Assembly (NCBI GenBank): GCA_017399915.1
Contig: JAFQAS010000067.1
Location: 124,001-188,000 of the forward strand
Length of the DNA stretch: 64,000 nt
Origin: Muribaculaceae bacterium
GTDB taxonomy: Bacteria; Bacteroidota; Bacteroidia; Bacteroidales; Muribaculaceae
Reading direction: 5' to 3'
The notes under the pieces: model-generated
The model's input: the letters and a program-made list of their open reading frames with translations, nothing else
What the model was told of the DNA's origin: nothing
Databases searched by the model: none
Made by a program: the position numbers and the translations under genes
Part shown: in pieces, positions 35,231 through 45,106 of the stretch
Position numbering within the stretch: position 1 is the first letter of the stretch
Layout of the letters: each line of letters begins with the position of its first letter

Positions 35231-35866
35231 TTACTTTTTAGAATTGACTAATTCCCCTACTTTGTCGAGCGGAATTTCTCCACTCATTGAAATGATTGTT
35301 ATTTCATCATCGTCATCTACACACATTAATACATATGTGATTTTTTCGCCTGAAGATAATCCATATATCGAAACTTTTTCGCCTTCATCATTTATTCTCG
35401 CAAGGGTTTCGAGGCCATATCCCTCTGCGATTTTCTTGACATAATTCCTTATTGTGTACACAAACTTTTTATTATCGCACTTAATAATTTCAATAGAGTT
35501 AAGATTGCCGGCGATAGAGCTTATGCGAGGGTCACCAATCATGCTTGAACCAAAATTCTTGAGCATCGCACTTGAGATATACACACTTGTCACTCCTTTA
35601 TAATTTGAAATAGGTTCAAATGTTGGAGGAAATTTCGAGGCGATATAATATTCTTGAAGTCTTGAAGCTAATTCATTATACTGCTCAAGAGATGCCATTT
35701 TAATAGTGTCAAACTGAAGTTTGTATGATGAATTTAGTCCTAAACCTTCTAATCCTTCTAAACTTTCCAATTCGCTCCAATCGACATAAATGGTGTCCTG
35801 CCCTTTGGCTTGAATTGTTGTGGAGATAATAGCAATTGCTATAAGTAAATATTTTATCGTTTTCAT
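35231..35866 (-). CDS. DUF4252-type exported protein (second copy)
   Basis: 211 residues with a signal peptide (about 1-22). Features of DUF4252 are the central ISSIAGNLNSIEIIKCDN, a long helix, and the C-terminal strand pair with ITIISMSGEIPLDKVGELV. It is the last gene of a four-gene minus-strand operon with an ECF sigma factor and a membrane anti-sigma-like protein, and it abuts the anti-sigma stop. DUF4252 proteins are regularly found with such sigma factors in Bacteroidetes; their role is unknown. Confidence 0.75.
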   Translation of the reverse strand: MKTIKYLLIAIAIISTTIQAKGQDTIYVDWSELESLEGLEGLGLNSSYKLQFDTIKMASLEQYNELASRLQEYYIASKFPPTFEPISNYKGVTSVYISSAMLKNFGSSMIGDPRISSIAGNLNSIEIIKCDNKKFVYTIRNYVKKIAEGYGLETLARINDEGEKVSIYGLSSGEKITYVLMCVDDDDEITIISMSGEIPLDKVGELVNSKK

Positions 35867-36624
35867 TATATTATTTCTGTTATAGTGTTATTAACTTCGT
35901 TGATTGTCGACTCGGTTTTATTTAGCCCTTCGTGGGCTTTATTTAGATTTTTAGAGAGCAAAAGCAATGCCTTTTCGGTGTTTTCGTAAGCCAACTTCTC
36001 GTCACTTATCGATTTGTGATTATGAGGAGCAAACACCTTATTGCGTTTTACTCGTTTCTTCTTGGTTTTAACTTTCGAATCGGCTGTTATTGTTTTTTGA
36101 GCCAACTTCTTGTCATTTTCTTTGGGAGTAACAACCGGTGGTTCAATTGTAGCTTCCTCAACTGACTCCTCATTGTCATCATTTTGCTCAACATCCACCA
36201 CTTCATTTTGTCCATCAGCCTCCTCTGGCTCTTCTATCATAGCAGTAACACCACTTTGCTCATCGGGGAATTGCTCGCCGGGAATAAATCTCAAAGCAAT
36301 TGCAAGGAGAATTATAATACTCGCAGCGGCCGAAATTACGGCAAATGGTTTTATCCATTTTTTGCGACTATGTATTCCTTTTGCTTCAAGCTTGTCGATG
36401 TGAGAGATTAGCCTTTGCTCCAAGTCACTTGGAATCTCAATGTCCGTTTCTGTTGCGGCTTGTAGAGTGACAAATAATTCTCGGTCGGGTTCGAGCTCGG
36501 CAGGTATATCGGTTGCCGTTGCAAAAAAGTCGCACAACAACTTTTCTTGCTCAATAGAGGTGTTGCCCTCATAATAGGCGTCGAGCAATCTCTTTATTTC
36601 ATCTATGTCGTATTTACATTTCAT
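35866..36624 (-). CDS. Probable membrane anti-sigma factor
   Basis: 252 residues. The N-terminal about 85 residues are soluble and helical (DEIKRLLDAYYEGNTSIEQEKLLCDFFA), a layout common in ECF anti-sigma domains. A single TM helix follows at about 88-110. The C-terminal region is acidic, then Lys-rich, then ends in a heptad-like helix. It lies directly after the ECF sigma gene (14 bp). Anti-sigma function is inferred from position and topology; no zinc HxxxCxxC motif is seen. Confidence 0.7.
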   Translation of the reverse strand: MKCKYDIDEIKRLLDAYYEGNTSIEQEKLLCDFFATATDIPAELEPDRELFVTLQAATETDIEIPSDLEQRLISHIDKLEAKGIHSRKKWIKPFAVISAAASIIILLAIALRFIPGEQFPDEQSGVTAMIEEPEEADGQNEVVDVEQNDDNEESVEEATIEPPVVTPKENDKKLAQKTITADSKVKTKKKRVKRNKVFAPHNHKSISDEKLAYENTEKALLLLSKNLNKAHEGLNKTESTINEVNNTITEII

Positions 36625-36638
36625 TGTTGTAATGACTT

Positions 36639-37130
36639 TTAACTGTTACTATTAAATAATTCTCTCATTCGGCGACGAGCCCGACTCAATAAAGTCCTCA
36701 CGTTCACTCCCGTCAGCCCGGTTATCGACTCTATTTCTTCAAGAGAACAATCATCGAACGCTCGTAGTTGCAACACATATCGTTGTTGCTCCGGGAGGCT
36801 ATTCATCAGATGTGCTACCAACTGTAACGACTCTCGATTGTCGGCCAGCACATCACTATCATCTGAAATCAGGAGGGTATCCTCTGTTACTTCGTTGATA
36901 GGCAGGGTGCTTCGCCTTATTCGGTCGATGCAAATGCGTTTAATAGTTGTAACGCAATAGGCTTCGGGGTTGTCAATGTTCGGTAGGTCGTCGCGCTTTT
37001 CCCACAGTCGGGTAAATGCCTCTTGCACTGCATCGCTTGCATCATCACTATTGCGAAGAATTGTCATTGCCGTTGCATACATTCGTCGATAGTGAGGTAA
37101 CAAGAGGCGCTTAAATGCGCTTGAATCCAT
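36639..37130 (-). CDS. ECF-type RNA polymerase sigma factor
   Basis: 163 residues. Region 2 (about 8-75: LLPHYRRMYATAMTILRN; DASDAVQEAFTRLWEKRDDL) and region 4 (about 105-158: LPEQQRYVLQLRAFDDCSLEEIESITGLTG) are complete. Genes around it: DUF4252 upstream (one base between), membrane anti-sigma-like and a second DUF4252 downstream. It probably directs a cell-envelope response. In contrast to the sigma fusion at 15.2 kb, here sigma and anti-sigma are separate proteins. Confidence 0.92.
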   Translation of the reverse strand: MDSSAFKRLLLPHYRRMYATAMTILRNSDDASDAVQEAFTRLWEKRDDLPNIDNPEAYCVTTIKRICIDRIRRSTLPINEVTEDTLLISDDSDVLADNRESLQLVAHLMNSLPEQQRYVLQLRAFDDCSLEEIESITGLTGVNVRTLLSRARRRMRELFNSNS

Positions 37131-37622
37131 CTATTCTTGTTGTTCTTGTTCCTTCTCTTTTAGGCCATCTTTAATAATGTCTTTGCCACCAATATTGACT
37201 AAATTATTTTGTTGTAATATTTCGGCACTTCCAACTAAATAAACAATCACACTATCTTGATCATCAAATACCGTAACTAACATTTCCACATTCTCACCTC
37301 GGGGTTGAATAAACACTTGCACAGCAGTGTCGTCTTCGTTGTGTTTTATAGCAAGCATATCTTCCGTTTTTGTAATTGTCTTAACATTATCTATTATAGC
37401 CTGTTTGGTATCATTATTTATGCCGTCGACTTTAAATAAAACAACCTCTTCCACTTTTTTCTCTTTTAACTCAGGCACCATATCACTCGTGAGCTTAATT
37501 GGTGTCACATTGCAAATCGTATCACATTTTGCAATAAATTCCTTAAGAGTGATTGCTTGAGCTGAAATGCCGCTCGCGAATGCCACAAGTGCTATAATTA
37601 CAATTTTCTTTATTTTCATCAT
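37131..37622 (-). CDS. DUF4252 exported protein (first copy)
   Basis: 163 residues with signal peptide at about 1-22. The DUF4252 pattern is visible: VVLFKVDGINNDTKQAIIDNVKTI, VQVFIQPRGENVEMLVTVFDD and VGSAEILQQNN. First gene of the operon DUF4252, sigma, anti-sigma, DUF4252. It and the 35231-35866 protein are distant paralogues that bracket the regulatory pair. Confidence 0.8.
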   Translation of the reverse strand: MMKIKKIVIIALVAFASGISAQAITLKEFIAKCDTICNVTPIKLTSDMVPELKEKKVEEVVLFKVDGINNDTKQAIIDNVKTITKTEDMLAIKHNEDDTAVQVFIQPRGENVEMLVTVFDDQDSVIVYLVGSAEILQQNNLVNIGGKDIIKDGLKEKEQEQQE

Positions 37623-37765
37623 TATTTATTCTTTAATTAAACATCAATTTTAACCGGTTTTGTAAGTTAGACGAACAAAATTGCAATTTGTGACACTAAG
37701 AATAGAATTTCTCAATATTTTTTTTTGAGAATAAAGCTACGAGAAATAAATAATGTAGGAGATAA

Positions 37766-39037
37766 CTATTTTTTCCAACGTTGGTCGTTGAGGGCTTTCA
37801 TTTTTGCCTCAGAGGGATTGTCACAGGCGTTCCATAGCGTGGGGCGACCGAGTTCTTCGGGCATAAATTGTTGTTGTACAAAGTTGCCGGGATAGTCGTG
37901 GGAATATTTATAGTCACGACCATAGCCCATTTCTTTCATTAGCTTTGTTGGAGCATTTCGAAGATGTAGTGGCACTGGCAGATTGCCTGTTTGCTCAACA
38001 AGTTGCAACGCCTGATTTATAGCCATATATGCCGAGTTGCTTTTTGCCGATGTGGCAAGATATATGGTACATTCTGCAAGAGGAATGCGTCCTTCGGGCC
38101 AGCCGATTTTGTGTATTGTATCAAAAGTGGCATTGGCAAGTAGCAATGCATTGGGATTGGCGAGTCCTATATCTTCAGATGCAAGAATAACCAATCTGCG
38201 TGCAATAAATTTAGGGTCCTCACCTCCTGCAATTAGGCGTGCGAGCCAATATATCGCCGCGTCGGGGTCGCTTCCGCGCACACTTTTTATAAATGCCGAA
38301 ATGATATCGTAGTGCATCTCACCATTTTTGTCGTATGCGGCGGGATTTTCTTGCAATCGCTCGGTCACAAGCTGGTCATTTATCACCATTTCCTCATCTT
38401 GGGCAGTAGACTTTTCGAGCAGGTCAAGGATATTGAGCAATTTGCGTGCATCACCACCCGAAAATCGGAAAAGCGCATCGGTACTTTCTACTGTTACGTT
38501 ACGCTTTTTAAGAATTTCATCAGTGGTCAAAGCCCTATCGAGAAGTTGTTGTAGTTCAGGAGCGTCAAGAGGCTTAAGCACATATACTTGAGCACGAGAA
38601 AGGAGCGGCCGTATAACCTCAAAAGAGGGATTCTCGGTGGTTGCTCCTACAAGAGTCACTATACCGCTTTCCACCGCGCCCAAAAGACTGTCTTGTTGCG
38701 ACTTATTGAACCGATGAATTTCATCGATAAACAAAATGGGGCATCCTTGTGAAAACATGCTTCGAGCATCGGCCTTACATTGGTCGAGCACATCGCGCAC
38801 CTCCTTCACACCCGAGTGCACAGCACTTAACGTGTAGAATGCTGATTTGGTTGTATTGGCGATAATGCGTGCGAGAGTGGTTTTCCCTACGCCCGGGGGG
38901 CCCCAAAGGATAAACGACGACACATTGCCCGAGTCGATCATGCGACGCAGTATGCAATCTTTACCCACCAGGTGAGTTTGCCCTATGTAATCATCGAGCG
39001 TTCGTGGACGCAGACGCTCGGCAAGTGGTGCGGTCAT
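37766..39037 (-). CDS. rarA: Replication-associated recombination protein RarA (MgsA)
   Basis: 423-residue AAA+ ATPase of the RarA/WRNIP1 family, related to clamp-loader subunits. Walker [14 protein letters not shown] (about 45-57), Walker [16 protein letters not shown], the sensor 1 segment [11 protein letters not shown] and the C-terminal tetramerisation region are present at normal length. It acts on stalled replication forks. Monocistronic; its upstream region is the 39038-39366 gap. Confidence 0.95.
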   Translation of the reverse strand: MTAPLAERLRPRTLDDYIGQTHLVGKDCILRRMIDSGNVSSFILWGPPGVGKTTLARIIANTTKSAFYTLSAVHSGVKEVRDVLDQCKADARSMFSQGCPILFIDEIHRFNKSQQDSLLGAVESGIVTLVGATTENPSFEVIRPLLSRAQVYVLKPLDAPELQQLLDRALTTDEILKKRNVTVESTDALFRFSGGDARKLLNILDLLEKSTAQDEEMVINDQLVTERLQENPAAYDKNGEMHYDIISAFIKSVRGSDPDAAIYWLARLIAGGEDPKFIARRLVILASEDIGLANPNALLLANATFDTIHKIGWPEGRIPLAECTIYLATSAKSNSAYMAINQALQLVEQTGNLPVPLHLRNAPTKLMKEMGYGRDYKYSHDYPGNFVQQQFMPEELGRPTLWNACDNPSEAKMKALNDQRWKK

Positions 39038-39366
39038 TATTGTGAGAAATTATAGAAGTTTCCTTATTGAAATTAAAATGCAAATTTAATTACTCCGCCT
39101 CAAAATCGCAAAAAATAGAGCGCAAAACTGATTCTAATCTATGGGCATTGTTAATTGTTTATAATATGTTGTGTAGAAATAATTGTTTTATCGTTTTTTT
39201 GATTAACTTTACACTCGCAAGTTATGGCTTGTTTGATTTAGAACAATTAATTTGGCATAAACCACAAGCTCATATTTTGTGTTGTTAAACTAAAATGAAT
39301 CATTAGAGTCTAAATAATAAGTCTTGAAACGGTTCTTTTATGTTTAACATTCAATAGTTTTTAGAT
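39038..39366. other. Gene-free stretch between divergent genes
   Basis: 329 bp, AT-rich. It should hold the promoters of rarA (minus) and of the 39367 cluster (plus). TAACTTTA at about 39204 resembles a -7 box. A 73-codon frame at 39067-39288 has no supporting features. No strong structure or repeat was seen. Confidence 0.5.
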
Positions 39367-39690
39367 ATGGAAGAAAATAAGATTAACGAAGAGAATATCA
39401 AACAACAAGATGTGGTAATTGAACGCCACCGCACCCCAAGTGCCCGCGAAACAATGCCCGAGCCAGGCCGAATCTTTAAACTTATCTTTGGAATGGTTAT
39501 GGCGGCAATATATATTGCGATGGGAGTTTGGCTTTCGGGCTGGATTGACTTTGGCGAATTCAGTTTTCCCTACGGATTTGATGGCACAAACTTGGAATGG
39601 ATAAAACATGTGGTAGGCGCCGTTCTTGTCATATATGGTATCTTCAGAGCCATCAGATTCATAAAAGGTAACGATTACTATACACGTTAA
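39367..39690 (+). CDS. Small two-helix membrane protein
   Basis: 107 residues. A polar N-terminus (1-35), then two TM helices (about 37-57 and 77-95) and a short basic tail. It is followed after 12 bp by the PstS-like gene and then a TPR gene. In relatives, similar clusters carry ExbB/ExbD/TonB genes, which are absent here. Function unknown. Confidence 0.65.
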   Translation: MEENKINEENIKQQDVVIERHRTPSARETMPEPGRIFKLIFGMVMAAIYIAMGVWLSGWIDFGEFSFPYGFDGTNLEWIKHVVGAVLVIYGIFRAIRFIKGNDYYTR

Positions 39691-39702
39691 ACTGCGTTGA
39701 TA

Positions 39703-40689
39703 ATGAAGAAAATCAATATTTACATATTAGCAATAATCCTCTCACTCTCATTGGCAGCATGTGGCGGTGGCGGAAAAAAGAAGGCCGGGACCACAAGCAC
39801 CAGTGGCACTATGACTTTGATGTGTGATAATAGTTTTGAGAACATCATGCAACAAGAAATTGACGTTTTTGAATACATCTATCCCAAAGCTCATATCTTG
39901 GCTCGCTTTATCCCTCAAAAAGACGCTATGGATTCATTGCTACAAGGTAAAACTAAAGCAATTGTAATCGCGCGTGATATCACCGAGAAAGAAAGAACAT
40001 TCTTGACTCAAAAGCGCCACATCGTGAAATCATGCAAAATTGCGGTTGATGCTCTTGCATTGATTGTGAATCCCGAAAACACTATCGAAGTGCTATCAAA
40101 ACAAGAAATTAGCGACATATTGTCGGGAAAAGTTAAAAATTGGAACGAAATCGAGCCCAATAAAACAGGTGAAATTAAGGTTGTTTTTGATGACGAAAGT
40201 TCAAGCACCGTACAATATATGCGCGACTCGCTATTGAATGGCCAACCGTTTGGCGATAATGTATTTGCCCAAGACTCTATTCAAGGAGTATTCGACGCTG
40301 TTAAGAATCACAAAAACGCAATAGGGATCATCGGTGTCAGCTGGATTACATCGGATATGCAACGCAACATTTCTACCGAAGATTTAGCAAAAGAGGTTAA
40401 TGACGAAAATCCCAACACAATAGCAGAATTTGTCAATTCGGTAAAAGTGCTTAGAGTATTGAATAGTTCGGCTGTGGCGTGCAAGCCATATCAACAAAAC
40501 ATCTATGATGGCAGCTACCCCCTATTCCGTCAAATTTATATGATTATCACCAGCCCCAATGGCACACTATCTCATGGATTTTATTCATTTGTCACCAGTC
40601 GAAATGGACAAAAGATTATATTAAAAACAGGTGTTATGCCAGCTGTGATTCAACCTCAAATCGTAGAATTGGTTGAACCGGAACAATAA
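39703..40689 (+). CDS. PstS-like phosphate-binding lipoprotein
   Basis: 328 residues from ATG 39703, with a lipobox ending LAACGGGG (Cys about 19). It is a periplasmic binding protein of the PBP-like/PstS type, with the domain-closing segment SKQEISDILSGKVKNWNEI and the ligand loop DDESSSTVQYMRDSLL. No PstC/A/B transporter genes are nearby, so it may sense rather than import its ligand. The TPR gene follows after 59 bp. Confidence 0.8.
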   Translation: MKKINIYILAIILSLSLAACGGGGKKKAGTTSTSGTMTLMCDNSFENIMQQEIDVFEYIYPKAHILARFIPQKDAMDSLLQGKTKAIVIARDITEKERTFLTQKRHIVKSCKIAVDALALIVNPENTIEVLSKQEISDILSGKVKNWNEIEPNKTGEIKVVFDDESSSTVQYMRDSLLNGQPFGDNVFAQDSIQGVFDAVKNHKNAIGIIGVSWITSDMQRNISTEDLAKEVNDENPNTIAEFVNSVKVLRVLNSSAVACKPYQQNIYDGSYPLFRQIYMIITSPNGTLSHGFYSFVTSRNGQKIILKTGVMPAVIQPQIVELVEPEQ

Positions 40690-40748
40690 TCAACATAAAA
40701 CAATATTTAGGAAATAAACTAATAAACTAAACAATATTAAATTTTAAG

Positions 40749-42413
40749 ATGATGAAAATTAAATTTTTGTTAGCTCTATTTATGAGTTGCGCATTGGGCC
40801 TTTCAGCTCAAGGCTATCTAGATGGCATTGAATATTATCGTGCCGACCAATATGCAAATGCTCGTTCAATCTTTGAACGCACATTAAATGATGCAGATAC
40901 CGACAAGTCAGTATCATACTACTACCTTGGTCAACTTGCGATTAAGTATCAAGAATTTGACAAAGCACTCGAATACTTCAACAAAGGTATCGAAGCTAAT
41001 CCTAACAATGGTTATAACTATGTAGGTCTTGCCGCATTGGAATTAAAAAATGGCAACAAAAAAGAAGCTGAAAACCATATCAAAACAGCTAAAAAATTAA
41101 GCAAGAAAGATGCTCAATTGCTTATCGATGTTGCTCGTGCGTACTACAATGCCGACAGCGAAAACTATCGCAAAAACATCGAAAAGACATTGAAAGATGC
41201 ATATAAAATCAACCCCGAAGAACCTGATTACTATCTTTTCCTCGGTGACACAGTAATTGTAAAGGCTACAAACAACCGTGAATTAGGCGATGCTGCCGCT
41301 CATTATGATATGGCAATTAATTTTGCACGCAACAATAGCAACAAAAGCGCATATACTGTTGTTAAATATTCAAGCCTTTATGAAAAATTGAATCCCGAAT
41401 ATGCTATTTCAAGCATGAGAGAGTATTTGGCAACCAATCCAAACTCTGCACTTGCTCAACGTGAATTGGCAGAAAGACTTTACAACCAAAGAATGTATGA
41501 TGAAGCTGCTGAAGAATATGGCAAATACATCAAAATGCCAGGACACTTTGCTGATGATGAAGAACGTTATGCAATCTTGTTGTTCACAAGTAACAAATTC
41601 AACGAATCATTTGAAGCCGCTAAAAAAGCCGCTACAATCACAAAAGATCCATTTGTAATGGAACGTATTATGTTCTATTCAAAAGCAGGTCTTAAAGATT
41701 ATGCTGAAGCTTATAAATATGGTAAAGCGTTCTTTGAAAAGTACCCCGATCCTAAAACTCACTCTAAGATCGACTTCTATTACTACGCTACAACTACCGA
41801 AAATTTGGCAAGAACAGATACCGCCAACGCAACAGCACATATCAATACAGCCATTGATTCATATAAAAATATGATTGCTATTGACTCAACTGATATTTCG
41901 GCTTACAAATCACTTGCAAGTGTTTATCATGCAAACAAGGACTTTGCAAATGCAATTAGCTATACTGAAAAATATATCGCAATAGCAGGTGAAGCAAAAG
42001 ATAGCGACTATAGATTGTTGGCAACAATTTTAGCTGACAATGCCGATGCTGAAACAGACGAAGTAAAGAAAGCCGAACTCAAAGCTCGCGCTCTCGAAAC
42101 TATCGACAAAGCGGTTGAAGTTACAAAATCTCCATATGTAGCACGTGCTGCCGGTCTTCTTTATTACCAAGTACAAGGCCAATACACTGCCGATTTTGAA
42201 AAGAATTTCTTGAAATCGTTGTCACTCCTTGATGCATCAAAAGATTTCTATACTAAAAATGCTTCAGATGTTTATAAAAACGTATTGCGTTCTTTGGGTG
42301 TTTATTACTACAACAGCGACAATCTTGAAAAAGCAAAAGAAATGTTCACTCGCTACATTGAATTTGCTCCAGAAGATGCTCAAATCAGCAACATCCTCAG
42401 CAAAATGCAATAA
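40749..42413 (+). CDS. Exported tetratricopeptide-repeat protein
   Basis: 554 residues with signal peptide (about 1-20, ending LSAQG). It consists of about 12 TPR-like helical pairs, clear at YYYLGQLAIKYQEFDKALEYFNKGIEANPNNG, then less regular, and again near the C-terminus (NSDNLEKAKEMFTRYIEFAPED). It is probably a periplasmic scaffold. It is the last gene of the 39367-42413 cluster and ends at a strong terminator. The ATG at 40752 is an alternative start. Confidence 0.88.
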   Translation: MMKIKFLLALFMSCALGLSAQGYLDGIEYYRADQYANARSIFERTLNDADTDKSVSYYYLGQLAIKYQEFDKALEYFNKGIEANPNNGYNYVGLAALELKNGNKKEAENHIKTAKKLSKKDAQLLIDVARAYYNADSENYRKNIEKTLKDAYKINPEEPDYYLFLGDTVIVKATNNRELGDAAAHYDMAINFARNNSNKSAYTVVKYSSLYEKLNPEYAISSMREYLATNPNSALAQRELAERLYNQRMYDEAAEEYGKYIKMPGHFADDEERYAILLFTSNKFNESFEAAKKAATITKDPFVMERIMFYSKAGLKDYAEAYKYGKAFFEKYPDPKTHSKIDFYYYATTTENLARTDTANATAHINTAIDSYKNMIAIDSTDISAYKSLASVYHANKDFANAISYTEKYIAIAGEAKDSDYRLLATILADNADAETDEVKKAELKARALETIDKAVEVTKSPYVARAAGLLYYQVQGQYTADFEKNFLKSLSLLDASKDFYTKNASDVYKNVLRSLGVYYYNSDNLEKAKEMFTRYIEFAPEDAQISNILSKMQ

Positions 42414-42433
42414 TACATTTTATTCATACCAAC

Positions 42434-42464
42434 AAAAAAGAGTCCCAATTTGGGGCTCTTTTTT
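42434..42464 (+). terminator. Terminator of the TPR gene
   Basis: A 13-bp stem with one G-U pair (42434-42446 with 42452-42464) whose right arm ends in six T. Confidence 0.85.
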
Positions 42465-42576
42465 GTTGTCGCATATAACTCAGATAAATGGAGTGAATAT
42501 ATATACGTCAAATAAAATATACAAAATACATGTATCTATTTAGCGACTTTGCCGACGCGGTGTGAGGGCTGCGCTA

Positions 42577-42647
42577 TCCGGAGGTTTCAGGCGAATACCC
42601 TCAATCATATGGTTACTCATACGCTTCGCATTCACGTGCTTCGCACG
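42577..42647. repeat. Repeat C, copy 1, with TTC-loop palindrome
   Basis: TCCGGAGGTTTC...ACCCTCAA...GGTTA, then CGTGC-TTC-GCACG at 42635-42647. It is similar to 54373-54444. The whole gap 42465-42919 (455 bp) has no gene; apart from this repeat I see only AT-rich sequence. Confidence 0.75.
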
Positions 42648-42919
42648 ATATATGCGTTATAAGCGACTAACTCTCTAAACGACATATTAGCGTCGCTTCA
42701 CACAATCTATAGCACAATCCTCAGTTAGTTCGCAGGCTAATGGATATGCGTTTTCTTGTGCATCTAACTATTTTTCATATTTATTTCGACAAAAGCACAC
42801 AAGCATTGATCTTTATCGGATAAATTATCCCCTTATGTTTCTAATGAACCCTAATAAATCTTTTAAATTATACTATAAGGGAGAATCAGTGCCTGTTGCA
42901 AGTTTCTTACAACAATCGG

Positions 42920-45067
42920 CTATCGCGAGAGTGTGCGACGAGTAGGTGTTGATGGTGCAGAGTTAAGAAGCTCTTCCATTTCGGGTGACACATTGAATAC
43001 GTCCATAGGATATTTTGGTCGTATTGCCTCATACCATTTAAATTTAGGAAGGAAGAACAATGATTTCTTTGCCAAATACAATGGCGTAACCGTGCCACTT
43101 GATTGAGCCCAAATCTTACATTTCTCTAAGTTTTGCTCATTAAAAAATGCTTCAAGGAAACTGCTTTCCACATTAACAATTTTATTATATGTAGAATCAT
43201 TCTCCATTGGCAGATATATGGCCTGTACATTGCCATTAATATTTAGAGTTTTTATGCTCTGATTTTCAAATGTGGCAATCATTTCTGTGCCACTCATTTG
43301 ATTGTAGAAATTGCCTTCAACTAATTCAGTCGCAAATCCAAAATCGGGCAAACGCGCCCAATCGGCGGTCGAATCATTGAAATGTATTTCAATCACATTG
43401 CCAAAAATTTGACGCGGTGGATTTTGTCGGTCACCAGGCTTTCCACTCCATATTATAGGGTGTTTATGCATAAATAATAGAGAGTCTTGCTGACGGAAGG
43501 TCATTGAATCACATACACCTTGGATATCATTACGGAATATTCTCACATTACGGTTCACTACCACTATATGCGAGGTGTCGATTCTTGCTTCTTGGGTAGA
43601 ATCTTTAGGTTCTATTTTATTGAACACTCTAAACCCGATAATCGTATCGCCATGCATATATATGGTATCTTCTTTAGAATATTCTCTTGCTAAAGCTTTT
43701 CCGGTAACAAATGCACTATCGATAACCTCATTATAATATCCATAATCGCCTTCAAGCATCATTTGTCGCTCATGGTCGATAAGTATCATGTTTCCATATG
43801 CTTCGCCATAGCCATTATTGCGATCATAGAATAATGTATCACCCTCGAGTGTCTTATTGTCATTAGTCCTCACATAAGAATGATCATATAAATTTGCAAT
43901 GCGGGTTTCAGTGTTGTATTCACCATTAGTCGTTTCAATTACTCCATCTTTATTCGTAATTGTAGATGGACTTTTCAACCGTGCAAGGTGTGTCTTAGTA
44001 TTATAATCGGCAAAAGTGGTGTGGATTGTACCATCGGGGCTAACTATTTCCGATGGGCTTAACAACTGTGCTAATCCTGTCTCAGTGTTATAATCGGCCA
44101 AATCGGTATATATAACAGTGCCATCTTCACTTGTTATCGTCGAACCGGGACTCAGCAACTGTGCAATATTTGTCGAAGTATTATAGTCGGCAAAGTCAGT
44201 AACTATCACCGCTCCATCTTTTTTACTTGTAATCGTCGAACCCGCACTTTTTAATTGTGCTATATGAGTATTTGTATTATAGTCGGCACTTGAGGTGTGG
44301 ATTATCGCATCTTCATTTTCAATAATAGCGTCTGTATCAATATTTGCGATACCGCTGATTTTGTTGTATATGAGTTCCTCGGTGCGAATAAACGTGGTTT
44401 TACCTTTAGCTTTACTTTCGAGCACAACATTACCAAAAGCTTCAGCTTGTTCGGTAATAAACGAGTATTGCCCTTCATTAGAGGTCAACTTGTTATCTTG
44501 ATGAATCAACACTCCCGGAGTAGTATAAAACAATCGTTCCTCTTTAAAATTATAATGAAGAATGTCGGATTCTAACGTACTCCCCTTATGAACACCTTTC
44601 GCTTTATTTCCCGGAAAAGCATAAAGCATTGCATACTCTAAATTGCCATCATAGTTAAGCGAATCGCCATATACATGCAAAGTATCGCCTTCCCACACAT
44701 GCACTTTACCATAGGCCTTAAAAGAGTTTTGTGTATCGTAGAAATGAGCGCTGTCACAAGTCATATACATCTCGCCATGACGAAACTTCACCTGTTTTGA
44801 TTTGCCTATAAGCACAAAGAATTCGGTTCCTTCGCGACGCAAAAGCGAATCGGCTTCTTCAAGAAACACTCTACCCTTATCGGCATGGTCGGCATCTTGG
44901 ATAGTTGGCTTTACAACAGTTGACTTCTTCTTTGCAACTGTTTTTGTTGTCGCATTTTTGGCATTTTTCTTTGAGTTATCATTAGGGTTGGCTGCAAATG
45001 CTATAAATGGCACAAACAAAGCGATGATACACATCATTATCCAATGTGCACCACCACGTTTTTTCAT
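42920..45067 (-). CDS. OstA/LptA-like lipopolysaccharide transport protein with internal tandem repeats
   Basis: About 715 residues from ATG 45067, with a hydrophobic export segment near residues 9-26. Residues about 55-240 form an OstA (LptA-type beta-jellyroll) domain (HGEMYMTCDSAHFYDTQNSFKAYGKVHVWEGDTL). Then four about 30-residue repeats, each with an ADYNTxTxxAxL core followed by TITxxDG, extend the fold (bases 43870-44290). It probably binds LPS or lipid during transit to the outer membrane. It lies 6 bp after the PPIase gene on the same strand, the normal Bacteroidales order guaB, PPIases, OstA-like. ATG 45100 is an alternative start. Confidence 0.85.
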   Translation of the reverse strand: MKKRGGAHWIMMCIIALFVPFIAFAANPNDNSKKNAKNATTKTVAKKKSTVVKPTIQDADHADKGRVFLEEADSLLRREGTEFFVLIGKSKQVKFRHGEMYMTCDSAHFYDTQNSFKAYGKVHVWEGDTLHVYGDSLNYDGNLEYAMLYAFPGNKAKGVHKGSTLESDILHYNFKEERLFYTTPGVLIHQDNKLTSNEGQYSFITEQAEAFGNVVLESKAKGKTTFIRTEELIYNKISGIANIDTDAIIENEDAIIHTSSADYNTNTHIAQLKSAGSTITSKKDGAVIVTDFADYNTSTNIAQLLSPGSTITSEDGTVIYTDLADYNTETGLAQLLSPSEIVSPDGTIHTTFADYNTKTHLARLKSPSTITNKDGVIETTNGEYNTETRIANLYDHSYVRTNDNKTLEGDTLFYDRNNGYGEAYGNMILIDHERQMMLEGDYGYYNEVIDSAFVTGKALAREYSKEDTIYMHGDTIIGFRVFNKIEPKDSTQEARIDTSHIVVVNRNVRIFRNDIQGVCDSMTFRQQDSLLFMHKHPIIWSGKPGDRQNPPRQIFGNVIEIHFNDSTADWARLPDFGFATELVEGNFYNQMSGTEMIATFENQSIKTLNINGNVQAIYLPMENDSTYNKIVNVESSFLEAFFNEQNLEKCKIWAQSSGTVTPLYLAKKSLFFLPKFKWYEAIRPKYPMDVFNVSPEMEELLNSAPSTPTRRTLSR

Positions 45068-45106
45068 ATTTGAAGTTTTAAGCAACCCCATCGACACCAT
45101 TTATCG

